Shown: positions 1 through 10,017 of the stretch, one piece after another
How the letters are laid out: each line of letters begins with the position of its first letter
Position numbering within the stretch: the stretch's first letter is position 1
NCBI GenBank assembly: GCA_963720645.1
Contig: CAVRFX010000012.1
Location: 1-64,000, forward strand
Direction: 5' to 3'
DNA length: 64,000 nucleotides
Origin: RYN-230 sp963720645
Lineage (GTDB): Bacteria; Actinomycetota; Actinomycetes; Streptosporangiales; Streptosporangiaceae
Made by a program: the position numbers and the translations under genes
Notes under the pieces: generated by a model
Told to the model about the DNA's origin: nothing
What the model saw: only the letters and a program-made list of their open reading frames with translations
Database searches by the model: none

Positions 1-706
1 CGAGCCCGTAGACCGCGTTCCGGATCGTCGACTCGGCCCCGGTCAGGTTGGTGTTCGGCTCGTTGTCAGTTGCCGCCCACGATCTCGACCCGCCCCTCGG
101 CCAGGAACCGGCGCAGGTCAGCGCGGTCTTCCGGATGGGTGTCGAGGTAGGGCTTGAGGTAGTCGATCTCGGCCAGGACGAACTTGTAGTCCGGGTCCCG
201 GCGGGCCTCGTCCAGGTGCAGCGCCACGAGGTCGAAGGCGGTGCGCACCTCGGGCAGGCTGCCGTCCTCGCCCGGCAGCAGCAGCCGGGACTCGGTGAAC
301 TCGCCCTGGGTGTCCCACCAGACGGGGTCGTAGTGGAAATGGCTGACCATCCACATGGTCCAGCCGGTCTCGGCCACCCTGATCGTCGCCGCCTGCTCGG
401 CCCGGCCGCCGGGGAACTCGGCGATCGTGGTGACCTGGCGCGGGCTGCCCGCGGCCCGGGGGGCGGCAATGTCCACGCCCACCTCGGCCACGTGCTCCGC
501 CCCCGGCTGCGCCAGGTCCAGCCGCACCGGGGCCGCGTGCTCACCCCGGGCCCCTCGACCCGGACCGTGACCGGCGCACCGGCCGGGACGCCGGACTTGG
601 CGGGACGCGGCGGGCGGTCGTCCAGCACCGTGACGCGGACGACCTGCAGCGGGTGCGCCACGGTTCCGCCGAACAGGTCCGTGCCCGCCACGCTGGCGAT
701 ACGCAT
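1..706 (-). CDS. Alpha-mannosidase, GH38 family (N-terminal part, frameshifted)
   Basis: Retaining glycoside hydrolase of family 38, which removes alpha-mannosyl residues from glycans. The N-terminus contains HFHYDPVWW, the metal-binding His-x-Asp region of GH38, followed by conserved stretches ending in VEIVGGN. The ATG at 706 is chosen because it opens a family-like N-terminus (MRIASVAGTDLFGG). The frame breaks near 543 (one base missing) and near 69 (one extra G turns the Tyr after GGN into a TGA context); beyond that the expected continuation (NEPNTNLTGAES) reads in the shifted frame to the window edge. The gene is divergent from a LacI-type regulator, a common arrangement for sugar hydrolases, so control by that regulator is plausible but inferred. 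Confidence 0.85.
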   Translation of the reverse strand, partial: MRIASVAGTDLFGGTVAHPLQVVRVTVLDDRPPRPAKSGVPAGAPVTVRVEGPGVSTRPRCGWTWRSRGRSTWPRWAWTLPPPGPRAARARSPRSPSSPAAGPSRRRRSGWPRPAGPCGWSAISTTTPSGGTPRASSPSPGCCCRARTAACPRCAPPSTSWRCTWTRPAGTRTTSSSWPRSTTSSPTSTPIRKTALTCAGSWPRGGSRSWAATDNEPNTNLTGAESTIRNAVYGL

Positions 707-1004
707 GGCCTTATCGTGACACGCGGGCGGCGGCGCGGCACCGGGCCGCGGACGGCCGGGCGGGTGGGGCCGCGGACCGCGGCCCGGGGTGGCGGCGCGG
801 GCGGCCCGGAACCGGCCCGCGGTAGCGCGGTGGTAACCCCGATGTCCCAGCGGCAGGCAATCGTCTGCATTGGTGGATACCATTCAGGTCTGAGGGCCGC
901 CGGCCGCGGGGTACCAGGGGAAGCTGCCTGCCGCAGGCTGGCGGAGGCGCAGGACTGACGGGGCACGCCCGGAGGGCGCGCAGAGGGAAGCGGGGTGGCT
1001 GCCA
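707..1004. promoter_or_regulatory. Divergent intergenic region, mannosidase/LacI
   Basis: Non-coding region between two divergent genes. It holds one clear small inverted repeat, TGGT-GGAT-ACCA at 871-882, which could be a repressor half-site pair. The motif is short and also fits generic GntR-type sites, so assignment to the adjacent LacI protein is a guess. No convincing -35/-10 pair was recognised. Confidence 0.3.
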
Positions 1005-2221
1005 GTGGCTGATCCGCCGGTGACCTTGAAGGATGTCGCCGCGCGGGCGCGTGTGCACCCCGCCACGGCGTCCCGGGCGCTGAACCCGGAGACCCGGCTG
1101 CTGGTCCGCGAGGACACCGCCCAGCGGGTACTGGAGGCCGCCGCCGCGCTCGGATACCGCCCGAACACCGTGGCGCGCAGCCTGCGCACCCGCCGCTCGC
1201 ACAGCGTCGGGGTGCCATCCCGGACCTGAACAACCCGCTGTTCCCGCCCATCGTGCGCGGGATCGAGGATCGCCTCGCAGCCGCGGGATACGTGGCGCTG
1301 ATCGGGAACACCGACGGGGACGCGGACCGGGAGACGGATGCTCTTCGAGCAGATGCGGGCCCGGCACGTCGATGGGCTGGTGCTGGCCACCGTGCACCTC
1401 GGCGACCCGCTGCTGGCCGAGTCGGCCGCGCGGACCTGCCGGTGGTGCTGATGAACCGGCTGGCCGATGACTACAGCCTGCCCTCGGTCTCGGTGGACAA
1501 CGAGCGCGGCATCCGGATGGCCGTGGCCCACCTGGCCGGGCTCGGGCACACCCGGATCGCGCACATCGCGGGCCCGCAGGAGGTTTCGACCGGCCTCGCC
1601 CGGTACCGCGGGTTCATCGCGGCCATGGAGGCGCACGGCCTGACCCCTGATCCCGAGCTGATCGTGAACGCCAAGTCGTTCTCGATCGACGAGGGCGTGC
1701 GCTGCGCCCAGCTCCTGATGCAGCGCGACGCCGGCTGCACCGCGGTGGCGGCGGGCAACGACATGCTCGCGGTCGGCTGCTAGGCGGCCCTGGACGAGTC
1801 GGGCCTGTCGTGCCCGGCGGACCTGTCCGTGGTCGGCTTCAACGACATGCCGTTCATCGACCGGCTGCGGCCGCCGCTGACCACCATCCGCTTCCCGCAT
1901 TACCAGGTGGGCACCGAGGCGGCCCAGCTGCTGCTGGAACGGATCGCCGGGCACACCGGGCCGGTCAAGGTGCTGTTCCTGGCCCCGGAGCTGGTCGTGC
2001 GCGGCTCGACCGGGCCCCCGCCCGGCGCCGCGGCCCCCCGGCCCGGCAGCATGCCCGGCGCCGCGGCCGGCCCATCCGATCCCATCCGACCTATCCGGCC
2101 CTTCCGGGCCGGACCGCTGAGCCCCGGCAGGCTCCGGGCGTGCCGCGGCGTGCCGGGCGACCTGCCGGGGCGAGCCGGGGGCGCGGGGCGGGCGCGCTGC
2201 GGGTGCCCGGCGAGTCTCTAG
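1005..2221 (+). CDS. LacI family transcriptional regulator (frameshifted, one in-frame TAG)
   Basis: DNA-binding sugar-responsive repressor. The N-terminal helix-turn-helix (VTLKDVAARARVHPATASRA) is followed by a hinge (RPNTVARSLRTRRSHSVGV) and a periplasmic-binding-protein-like effector domain (VVLMNRLADDYSLPSVSVDN; VVGFNDMPFIDRLRPPLTT), all in the right order and of normal total length. The GTG at 1005 places the HTH at the usual position. Breaks: about one base lost near 1212, another indel near 1335-1350, a third near 1425-1435, and a TAG at 1783 where the family has Tyr or similar (NDMLAVGC-stop-AALDESG). The tail after residue ~340 is Pro/Ala-rich and unlike the family. The likely target is the divergent alpha-mannosidase. 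Confidence 0.85.
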
Positions 2222-2258
2222 CGCCCCAAATTCTCCGGTATTGAACTGATCATGTCTG

Positions 2259-2287
2259 TTGACAGCGGCCTGACTCCTGCGTCAGGC
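2259..2287 (+). promoter_or_regulatory. TTGACA -35-like box with overlapping palindromic operator
   Basis: TTGACA occurs at 2259-2264, directly followed by a perfect 7-bp inverted repeat, GCCTGAC-TCCTGC-GTCAGGC, at 2268-2287. The palindrome lies where a repressor would cover the -35/-10 spacer, about 37 bp upstream of the first gene of the long uptake/catabolic operon. No good -10 hexamer was found at 16-18 bp, so the promoter itself is uncertain; the palindrome is certain. Confidence 0.45.
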
Positions 2288-2323
2288 TTCGTGCAAACGA
2301 TTGTTAATGCAGGGGGTGACCTG

Positions 2324-3289
2324 ATGGCAGGGCACGGTAACGAACCCCGGCTGGGCTGGCTGGGTACTGGGCGGATGGGCTTCACGCTGGTCCGCCGGCT
2401 GCTCAAGGCCGGCTGTGACGTTGCCGTCTACAACCGGACCCGGGCCAAGGCCGAGCCGCTCGCCGCGCTGGGAGCCAAGATTGTCAGCTCGCCCGCCGGG
2501 CTCAGCCGGCGGGACATCGTGTTCGCCACCGTGGGCACGCCGCAGGACCTGATCGACGCGGTGCTCGGCGAGGACGGCCTGGCCACCGGGGAGTCGGTGC
2601 CCGCCATCCTGGTGGACTGCTCGACGATCTCGGCGGACGTCTCCATGCAGATCCGGGAGCAGCTCGCGGCCCGCGGGACCGAGCTGCTGGCCGCGCCGGT
2701 GATGGGGAACCCGAAGGTGGCGAGCATGGGCAAGCTCACGCTCGCGGTGTCGGGGCCGCAGGGCGCTTTCGAGGCCGCCCGGCCCTACCTGGACCTTCTC
2801 GGTGCCGGGGCCACATATGTGGGCGACGGAGAGCTCGCCCGGACCGTAAAGCTGTGCCATAACCTGTTCCTCGGCGTCGTCAGCCAGTCCCTCGCGGAAG
2901 TGACGATCCTGGCCCAGAAGAGTGGCGTGAGCCGGGCCGCCTTCCTGACGTGCCTTAATAAAAGTGTGATGGGTTCGCAGTTCACTCGTTACAAATCACC
3001 GGCTTTCGTGAACCTGGACTTTCATCCGACGTTTACGGCCACCTTGCTCCGCAAGGACTTTGACCTCGGCCTGGCCGCAGCCAGGGAACATGAGGTCCCG
3101 ATGCCGGTCGCCTCTCTCGTGCACCAGATCGTGCAGGCCCTTATCGGCAACGGTTACGGCGAGCAGGATTTCGCGGCCCTTGTTGAGCTCGAGGCACAGT
3201 CGGCGGGCCTCGAGCTGGAGAGCGAAAATTCCGACATCTCAGACGGGCTGGACCAAGCTAACGCGGAGGGGGGTCATGCAGTACCGTGA
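2324..3289 (+). CDS. NAD(P)-dependent beta-hydroxyacid dehydrogenase (3-hydroxyisobutyrate dehydrogenase family)
   Basis: Cytosolic oxidoreductase that interconverts a beta-hydroxyacid and its semialdehyde with NAD(P). It has an N-terminal Rossmann motif (LGWLGTGRMGF) and the substrate-binding segment VDCSTISADV. The catalytic-lysine helix (TVKLCHNLFLGVV) is followed by the C-terminal segment KDFDLGLAAAREHEVPMP. The ATG at 2324 is chosen over the in-frame upstream ATG at 2252 because AGGGGGTG sits at 2311-2318 and the Rossmann fold starts just after. About 321 aa, normal for the family. Local base composition is less GC-rich than the neighbours over its last third. It is first in a same-strand run ending at 12026, so it probably acts on an intermediate of that pathway; the exact substrate cannot be read from sequence. 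Confidence 0.85.
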   Translation: MAGHGNEPRLGWLGTGRMGFTLVRRLLKAGCDVAVYNRTRAKAEPLAALGAKIVSSPAGLSRRDIVFATVGTPQDLIDAVLGEDGLATGESVPAILVDCSTISADVSMQIREQLAARGTELLAAPVMGNPKVASMGKLTLAVSGPQGAFEAARPYLDLLGAGATYVGDGELARTVKLCHNLFLGVVSQSLAEVTILAQKSGVSRAAFLTCLNKSVMGSQFTRYKSPAFVNLDFHPTFTATLLRKDFDLGLAAAREHEVPMPVASLVHQIVQALIGNGYGEQDFAALVELEAQSAGLELESENSDISDGLDQANAEGGHAVP

Positions 3290-3407
3290 GCGACTGTCCC
3301 CGGCCAGCCCTTAATGCAGCCATCCGAGCCCCCCGCGGACGCGCCTCATAGCGCGGGTTGCAGCTGGCTTTACCCACAGGAGATTCCTGAACTGGAAGGA
3401 GGACCGG

Positions 3408-4662
3408 ATGAAACCTCACCGCACCCGGTTCTTGTCTCTAACCGCCGCCGCGGCGGCGGCGGCGATGGTCCTTGCCGCGTGCAGCAGCAGCGGCGGAGGC
3501 GGCTCAAGCAGCAATGGCAGCAAGTCACCGATCCTCATCGGCACGTCGCTGTCGCTGACGGGCGACTTCTCCGCGGACGGCCAGGCTTTCCAGCGTGGCT
3601 ACGAGCTCTGGGCCAGCGAGGTGAACAGCCACGGTGGCCTGCTCGGCCGCCAGGTCAAGATGGTGTTCCTGAATGACTCCAGCGACCCGACCACCGTGGC
3701 CACCAACTACACCAAGCTCATCGCCCAGCAGCACGTGTCCCTGGTTTCGGGCCTTTCTCGACGCTGCTGACCGTGCCCGCCGCCAAGGTGGCGGCCCGGT
3801 ACGGGTACGCGTTCCCCGAGGGTGCGGGCGGCGGGCCCTCCGTCTATCAGCTGAACCTGCCGAACGTTTTCAACCCCAGCCCGCCGATCGCGGACCAGCT
3901 GGTGCCGTTCGCCGACTGGGTGGCGTCGCTGCCGGCCAACGAGCGGCCGAAGACGGCGGCCTACCCGATGGTGAACGACCCGTTCGCGGACCCGATGACG
4001 CAGACCGCGCAGGCCATCCTGCAGAAGGCCGGCGTGAAGACGGTCTACTCGAAGATCTACCCGGCGGAGAACCCTGACTTCAAGGCGGGCGCCGACGCGG
4101 TGGCCGCGACGGCGCCCAGATGGTCGTGCTGGGCGCGGTGGACGTGCCCACCTCGGCGGCGTTCATCCAGGCGTTCCAGCAGCAGCACTACAACCCGAAG
4201 ATCTTCGTCGCCACCTCGGGCCCGGACCAGGGCACCGCCTTCACCAAGGCGATCGGGGGCAACGCCAACGCCACCGGGATCATGGTTCCCGGCGGCTGGT
4301 ACGGCGGGATCAAGAACCCGCTGAGCCAGGCGATGGTCAAGGCGTACATCGCCAAGTACGGCGGCACCGCCGCGGACATCAACGCGGACGTGGCCGAGGC
4401 CTACTCGGTCGGCGAGATCACGGCGTCCGCGGTCACCGCGACCAAGGGCGTGGACAACAAGAAGATCACCGCGTACCTGCACAGCGGCGTCACGCTGCAG
4501 ACCGTGCAGGGGCCGGTGAAATTCAACAGCTCCGGCGAGAACACGGTCGCGCAGAAGTTCATCTTCCAGTGGCAGAAGGGCGGCACCTTCAACCAGGTGC
4601 TGCCGGCCAGCGCGACCGGCTCGGTGGCCATCATCAACCCGAAGCCCAACTGGTCGAGCTGA
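3408..4662 (+). CDS. Branched-chain amino-acid-type ABC transporter substrate-binding lipoprotein, copy 1 (frameshifted)
   Basis: Extracellular ligand-binding lipoprotein (Peripla_BP_6/LivK type) feeding the LivHMGF permease downstream. The signal peptide ends in the lipobox MVLAAC, followed by a Gly/Ser linker and the ligand fold (ILIGTSLSLTGDFSADGQAF; NGYELWAS-like segment; LGAVDVPTSAAFIQAF; KYGGTAADINADVAEAYSV). A strong ribosome site, GGAAGGAGGA, precedes the ATG at 3408. Restored length is about 418 aa. Reading-frame breaks lie near 3752 and near 4110; each is repaired by one base. It is closely similar to the next gene, which indicates a tandem duplication. The ligand is unknown: these proteins bind amino acids, but also aromatic acids and amides. 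Confidence 0.85.
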
Positions 4663-4843
4663 CCACGTCAGCAGGAATGGATCAGCAACCCAATGCGGTG
4701 CGCGGAGCGGCACGGCGGTACCGGGCCTGGGATCGGGGCAAAGCAGGCTTTCCCCGGGCCAGTAAAGGCATACGGTGCCAGTGCGCTCCGCGCACCGGGG
4801 CACACCGGGTGCTCCGGCGCGGACGCAGGAAAGGAGAAGCTTG

Positions 4844-6118
4844 ATGAGGCGCCGACCCCACCGCGCCAGGTTCGTGCCGCTGACGGCCGCCTCGCGGCGA
4901 CCGCCCTGGCCCTGGCCGCCTGCGGCAGTACCAGTGCCAGCACCACGTCCGCCACCACCTCGGCCAAGCCGATCACGGTCGGCATCTCGCTGCCGCTCGA
5001 CCGGCGACTTCGGCCGCCGATGGGCAGGCGCACCAGGAACGGGTATGAGCTGTGGGCCAGCGACGTGAACACCAACGGCGGCCTGCTCGGCCGCCCGGTG
5101 AGCTGAAGATCCTGAACGACAACAGCAACGAGAAGCTGGTCGTCAGCCAGTACTACCACAGCTGATCACGTCAGGACCATGTGGACCTGACGCTGGCGCC
5201 GTTCTCCACGCCTGCTGACCGCCGACGCCGAAGCCGACCAGTAAGTATGGCTACGCGCTGCCGGCCGGCTCGGCCACCGGCGGCCTGGTGTTCGGGGCTA
5301 CCGGCGGCCCGACGACCACAACCTGTTCAGCGTCAGCGTGCCTGCCGCCAACGTGATGACACCGTTCGCCAACTGGGTGACCACGCTCCCGGCGGGCGAC
5401 AAGCAGACCGCGGCCTACCCGATGGTGGACGACCCGTTCGCCGACCCGCCCGTGCAGAGCACCCAGGCCTTCCTGCAGAAGCACGGCGTCCGCACGGTGT
5501 ACAGCCACGTCGCCGAGCCCGGGCAGATCCAGGCCGAAGCGAACCAGGTGGCCCACCTGCACCCGGACATCGTGGTCATCGGGTCGGTTGACCTGCCCAG
5601 CCTGCACGGTCTTCGTGCACACGTTCGAGAACGCCCGCTACACGCCCAAGGTCATGATCGCCGCATCCGGGCCGGACCAGGGCCAGGCCTTCCTGAACAA
5701 GCTCAACCCGATCAACGCCACCGGCATCATGGTCCCGGACGCCTGGTCCGGCCAGTCGGCGAACGCGCTGAGCCACGTGATGGTGCAGGACTACATCGCG
5801 AAGTTCGGCGGCACCGCGTCCGACATCAACGCCGACGTCGCGGAGGCCTACTCGGCCGGCGAGGTCCTGGCCGACGCGGTCACCGCGACCGGCGGCGTGG
5901 ACAACAAGAAGATCATCGCCTACCTGCACAACCTGGGCAAACTGCTGCCGACCGTGCAGGGCCCGGTGCGGTTCACCCCGATCGGGCAGAACACCGCCCA
6001 AAAGGGCTTCATCTACCAGTGGCAGCCGGGCGGCAGCTTCACCCAGGTGCTGCCGTCGGACGCGCTCGGGTCGAGCCCGATCGTGGCCACCAAGCCGCAA
6101 TGGGGGCAGAGCGGCTGA
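4844..6118 (+). CDS. Branched-chain amino-acid-type ABC transporter substrate-binding lipoprotein, copy 2 (many frameshifts)
   Basis: Paralogue of the preceding binding protein, with matching blocks: LAACGSTS lipobox region, GYELWASDVNTNGGLLGRP, YPMVDDPFADPPVQSTQAFL, ASGPDQGQAFLNKL, FGGTASDINADVAEAYS. The ATG at 4844 follows AGGAAAGGAG. At least six single-base indels are needed to join the pieces (near 4893, 5003, 5022, 5101, 5160, 5176, with more to about 5330 and one near 5600). This is the most damaged gene in the window. Either it is a decaying duplicate or the assembly is locally poor; intact downstream homology up to the stop at 6118 and preserved family motifs favour the second. It may give the transporter a second ligand specificity. 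Confidence 0.75.
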
Positions 6119-6191
6119 CCTGGCGGGTTCGCCGGGTGCGCGGCCCGCCTCCACCATCACGAGTTAGCAGGATGAAGGGCAAGAAGCGGAG

Positions 6192-7075
6192 ATGGGACGT
6201 CAACTCAGCGAGGCGATCGTCGATGGCATCCTGGGGGGCAGCATCTATGCCCTGATGGCCGTCGGGCTCACGCTGATCTTCGGGGTGCTGGACATCATCA
6301 ACATCGCCCAGGGCATCCTGGTCGTGCTCGGCGCCTATCTCAGCTACGTGCTCTCCGTCCACCTGCACCTGGACCTGTTCGTGGGCCTGCTGGTGACCGT
6401 CCCGGCGATGTTCATCGTCGGGGTCGCGATCCAGTGGGCCTTCATCAGGCCGCTGCGCGGCCGGGAACGGACCTCGATGTCCCTGCTCGCGACCTACGCG
6501 GTGGCGATCATCATCGAGGGATCCTGTACATCATCTTCGGCTCGAACTTCGTCAGCCTGAACGCCTCGTAGCACCACGTCGGGCCCGAAGTCTTCGGGTT
6601 CTACCTGGACTACATCTACATCTACGGGTTCCTGATGGCCCTGCTGGCCGTCGCGGGCATCTACTACACGCTGTACCGGACCCAGTTCGGCCGGACCATC
6701 CGGGCCACCATGCAGGATCAGACCGCGGCCCGGATCGTGGGCATCAACGTGAACCGGGTGCAGGCGCTCACGTTCGGGATCGGGGTGGCCGTGACCGCCG
6801 CGGGCGGGATGGTCTTCGGTGCCACCGGCGGCGGCTTCAACCCGAACACCGGGTACGACCTGATTTCCCGGCTGCTCGCGATCGTCATCCTGGGCGGCCT
6901 GGGCAGCATCGCCGGGGCCATGATCGCGGCCATCTTCATGATCACGCTGGAGGGGGTGGTGGACGTGCTGTGGTCCCCGAGCTGGTCGGTGGTCGTGTTC
7001 TACGGCGCCCTCGTGGTCGTGCTGGCCTTCCGCCCGCAGGGCCTGCTGGGCCGCAAGGAGGCGCGGGCCCAGTGA
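6192..7075 (+). CDS. livH: Branched-chain amino acid ABC transporter permease LivH (frameshift and in-frame TAG)
   Basis: Inner-membrane permease of the Liv-type importer. The start (MGRQLSEAIVDGILGGSIYA) is typical of LivH, as are the helices ALMAVGLTLIFGVLDIINIA, GLLVTVPAMFIVGVAIQWAF and the C-terminal LVVVLAFRPQGLLGRKEA. About 294 aa when restored, the normal length. A one-base indel near 6522 and a TAG at 6569-6571 (NAS-stop-HHVGPEVFGF, where Tyr is expected) interrupt the frame. The stop at 7075 overlaps a GTG, so the next permease gene may be translationally coupled. Confidence 0.88.
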
Positions 7076-7149
7076 GCACGGGACAAGCGGGCGAAGGCCC
7101 TGCGCAGGCGGGCGCGGCCAGGTCAGGCACGGCGAGCAGTGAGGAAGCG

Positions 7150-8250
7150 ATGAGTCGGGGCACAGTGAAGGCGGGCCCGGCCCAGGCGGGCGGCACCGTC
7201 GTGGAGCCGGCCGGGCGGGACCGCCGGGCCACGTCGATCCGGCTGGGCCTCCTGGCGGTCCTGCTGGTCATCGCGGCGATCTTCCCGCTGGTCATCACCA
7301 ACGCGCTGTACACCCAGTTCGCGGTGAACACCATGATCTTCGTGGGCGCCGTGGCGGCCTGGAACCTGTTCTCCGGCTACTCCGGCTACATCGCGCTCGG
7401 CCACGCAGTGTTCTTCGGCGTCGGTGCCTACACCGTGGGCCTGCTGGCCAACCACTGGAAGCTCCCGGGCGGGGACATCTTCGCGCTGCTGCCGCTGGGC
7501 GGCCTGGTGGCCGCCCTGGTCGCGGTGCCGCTCGGGCTGATCGCGCTGCGGGTCCGGCGGCACACGTTCGTCGTGATCACGATCGCGTTCTTCTTCATCT
7601 TCCAGCTGATGGCGTTCAACCTCAGCTTCACCGGCGGGAACCACGGGCTGAGCTCGCCGTTCTTCCTGTGGTCCGCGTCGGACTACAACAACCCGTTCTA
7701 CTACGCCGGGCTGATCATCGCGGTGGGCACCATCACGCTGTCCTGGCTGATCCGGAACTCCCGGTTCGGCCTTCAGCTGCTGGCCATCCGGGACGACGAG
7801 GACCGGGCCCGCGGGCTGGGCGTGCGGACCATGAAGGTCAAGCTCATCGCGTTCGTGATCTCGGGCGGGATCACCGGCATGATCGGCGGCCTGTGGTGGT
7901 TCTTCATCGGGCAGGCGCTGCCCGAGACCGCGTTCAACCCGCTGTTCGACCTGACCGTCGCGCTGATGGCCTTCCTGGGCGGGTTCGGCACGCTGGCCGG
8001 CCCGGTGCTCGGCGCGCTCATCCTGGAGCCGCTGCAGCAGTGGATCGGGATCACGTTCACCAACGGCTACACCAGCGAGATCGTGCTCGGCGTGCTGTTC
8101 CTGGCCGTCATCCTGTTCCTGCCGCGCGGCATCGTGCCGACCGGCGGCCGAGTTCGCCACCAGGTGGCGCGCCAGCCGGGAGCGGCGGCGGGAGCCCGCC
8201 CCGGGCGGTTCAGCGCCGGGCGGATCCGCGCCGCCGGGAGCCTGCGGTGA
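7150..8250 (+). CDS. livM: Branched-chain amino acid ABC transporter permease LivM
   Basis: Second integral-membrane permease of the importer. About eight hydrophobic segments are visible (LGLLAVLLVIAAIFPLVI; MIFVGAVAAWNLFSGYSGYI; LVAALVAVPLGLIAL; VVITIAFFFIFQLMAF). The conserved motif LAIRDDEDRARGLGV is the cytoplasmic loop that contacts the ATPases. The ATG at 7150 is preferred because GAGGAAG lies just upstream. A GTG at 7072, in the same frame and overlapping the livH stop, would add 26 mostly small residues. The frame is intact, and the C-terminal ~30 residues are basic and Gly-rich. Confidence 0.88.
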   Translation: MSRGTVKAGPAQAGGTVVEPAGRDRRATSIRLGLLAVLLVIAAIFPLVITNALYTQFAVNTMIFVGAVAAWNLFSGYSGYIALGHAVFFGVGAYTVGLLANHWKLPGGDIFALLPLGGLVAALVAVPLGLIALRVRRHTFVVITIAFFFIFQLMAFNLSFTGGNHGLSSPFFLWSASDYNNPFYYAGLIIAVGTITLSWLIRNSRFGLQLLAIRDDEDRARGLGVRTMKVKLIAFVISGGITGMIGGLWWFFIGQALPETAFNPLFDLTVALMAFLGGFGTLAGPVLGALILEPLQQWIGITFTNGYTSEIVLGVLFLAVILFLPRGIVPTGGRVRHQVARQPGAAAGARPGRFSAGRIRAAGSLR

Positions 8251-8320
8251 GCCGGTCAGGCGGGGCTGCCCCGGGCGCCGGCACCCCGAATACGGGCGCG
8301 CCGAGCACGGGAGGCGTGCG

Positions 8321-9100
8321 ATGACCGCGCTGCTGCGCACCGAGGCGGTCAGCAAGTCCTTCGGCGGCGTCCAGGCCCTCAGCGGGGCCACGATCGAGGT
8401 CGAGCAGGGCAGCATCGCCGGGCTGATCGGGCCGAACGGCTCGGGCAAGACGACGCTGTTCAACGTGATCACCGGCTACGAGACGGTGGACGAGGGCGAG
8501 GTCTACCTCGGCGACCGGCGGATCACCAACGCGGCGCCCGACAAGGTGTTCTCGGCGGGCATCGGCCGGACGTTCCAGCTGACCCGGGTGTTCTCCCGGC
8601 TCACCGTCATGGAGAACATGATCGTGGCGGCGCAGCACGTCGAAGGGCGGCAGGGCCGGCTGCGCAACCCGCTGGCCCGGGCGGGCGGCCCGGCCACCCG
8701 GCGCCGGGCCCTGGAGCTGCTGGATTTCACCGGCATCGCGCACCACGCCGGCGCGCTGGCCGAGACCCTGTCCTACGGCCAGCGCAAGCTGCTGGAACTG
8801 TCGTACGTGCTGATGGCGGACCCGGCCATCGTGCTGCTCGACGAGCCTGCCGGCGGGGTGAACCTGACCCTGATCGCGACGATCGCGGACCGGATCCGGG
8901 AGCTGAACCAGCAGGGCACCACGTTCCTCATCGTGGAGCACAACATGGACTTCGTGATGGGGCTGTGCGACCGGGTCACGGTCCTGGACTACGGCACGGC
9001 GGTCGTGACCGGGCCGCCGGACGTGATCCGGACCGACCCGCGGGTACTCGACGCCTACCTGGGCACTGCGGAGGATGACGATGACATCGCGGTCGGCTGA
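8321..9100 (+). CDS. livG: ABC transporter ATP-binding protein LivG
   Basis: Cytoplasmic ATPase of the Liv-type importer. It shows Walker A GPNGSGKTT (residues ~32-40), signature LSYGQRK, Walker B IVLLDEPAGGV, and the H-loop in FLIVEHNMDFV, which is typical of LivG. 259 aa, normal length and intact. It lies between livM and livF on the same strand. The 70 bp before the ATG at 8321 are Gly/Pro/Ala-coding-like but show no better start. Confidence 0.9.
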   Translation: MTALLRTEAVSKSFGGVQALSGATIEVEQGSIAGLIGPNGSGKTTLFNVITGYETVDEGEVYLGDRRITNAAPDKVFSAGIGRTFQLTRVFSRLTVMENMIVAAQHVEGRQGRLRNPLARAGGPATRRRALELLDFTGIAHHAGALAETLSYGQRKLLELSYVLMADPAIVLLDEPAGGVNLTLIATIADRIRELNQQGTTFLIVEHNMDFVMGLCDRVTVLDYGTAVVTGPPDVIRTDPRVLDAYLGTAEDDDDIAVG

Positions 9101-9103
9101 GCC

Positions 9104-10017
9104 GTGACCACCGGCGCGCCCGCGCTCGAGATCTCGCGGACGTGGTGGCCGGCTACGGCGGCGGCGACGTCCTGCACGGCGTCACCATGCAGGTCTATGA
9201 GGGCGGCATCACCTGCGTGGTCGGGCCCAACGGGGCGGGCAAGTCGACACTGCTCGGCACCATCAGCGGCCTGCTGAACCCGAGGCTCGGCCAGGTCAGC
9301 CTGCGTGGTCAGCGGCTGTCCGGCAAGACCCCCCGCCAGGTGCTGGACATGGGCGTGGTGCTGGTGCCGCAGAACCACAGCCTGTTCCGCGAGATGACGG
9401 TCCGCGAGAACATCGTGCTCGGCGGCTACATCCTGCGTGAGCGCGGCCTGGCCGACCGCAGGCTGGACGACGTGCTGGGCATGTTCCCGCAGGTGACCGA
9501 CTGGCTGGGGAAGAAAGCCGGCAGCCTGTCCGGCGGCCAGCAGCGGCTGGTGGAATTCGCCCGCTGCCTGATGCTCGACCCGAGCCTGGTCATCCTGGAC
9601 GAGCCGTCCATGGGCCTGTCACCCAAGGTGCTCAAGTCGGTGTTCGACGCGGTCCGGCTGATGAACGCCCAGGGCAAGACCATCCTGCTGGTGGAGCAGA
9701 ACGCGCGGGCCGGGCTGCGGCTGTCCACGCACGGGGTGGTGCTGGAGAACGGGCGGGTCCGGCTGGCGGGCTCGGGTCACGAGGTCCTGCATCACCCGGA
9801 GATCGGTGCCCTCTACCTGGGCGGGGCGGTGACCGACTCGTCCGGCACCGCGTCGCCCGCGGCCGAGGCCGTGGACGCGGCCGCCGCGAGCATCGCCGCG
9901 GCGGACGCGGAGGCGATGCCCGCGGAAGGCGCCGGGACGGATTCCGCCGCGGGCGGCCCGGCTGCGGGCGGCCCGGCTGCGAACGGCACAGCCCCGAACG
10001 GCACCGCCGCCCGTTGA
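9104..10017 (+). CDS. livF: ABC transporter ATP-binding protein LivF (frameshift near the start)
   Basis: Second ATPase of the importer. It has Walker A GPNGAGKST, signature LSGGQQRL, Walker B LVILDEPSMGLSP and H-loop LLVEQNARAG, the last typical of LivF. The GTG at 9104, three bases after the livG stop, gives VTTGAPALEI; one base is missing near 9132 before DVVAGYGGGDVLHGV. The C-terminal ~60 residues after the ATPase domain are an Ala/Gly/Asn-rich tail (SAAGGPAAGGPAANG) not found in most LivF proteins. The stop overlaps the TTG start of the amidohydrolase (TTGA), indicating coupling. Confidence 0.88.

Noticed and set aside
1783..6571. UAG reassigned to an amino acid
   Set aside because: TAG is the terminator of several intact genes here (for example P450 and acs), and the two suspicious TAG codons lie in genes that also have indels, so base errors explain them better.
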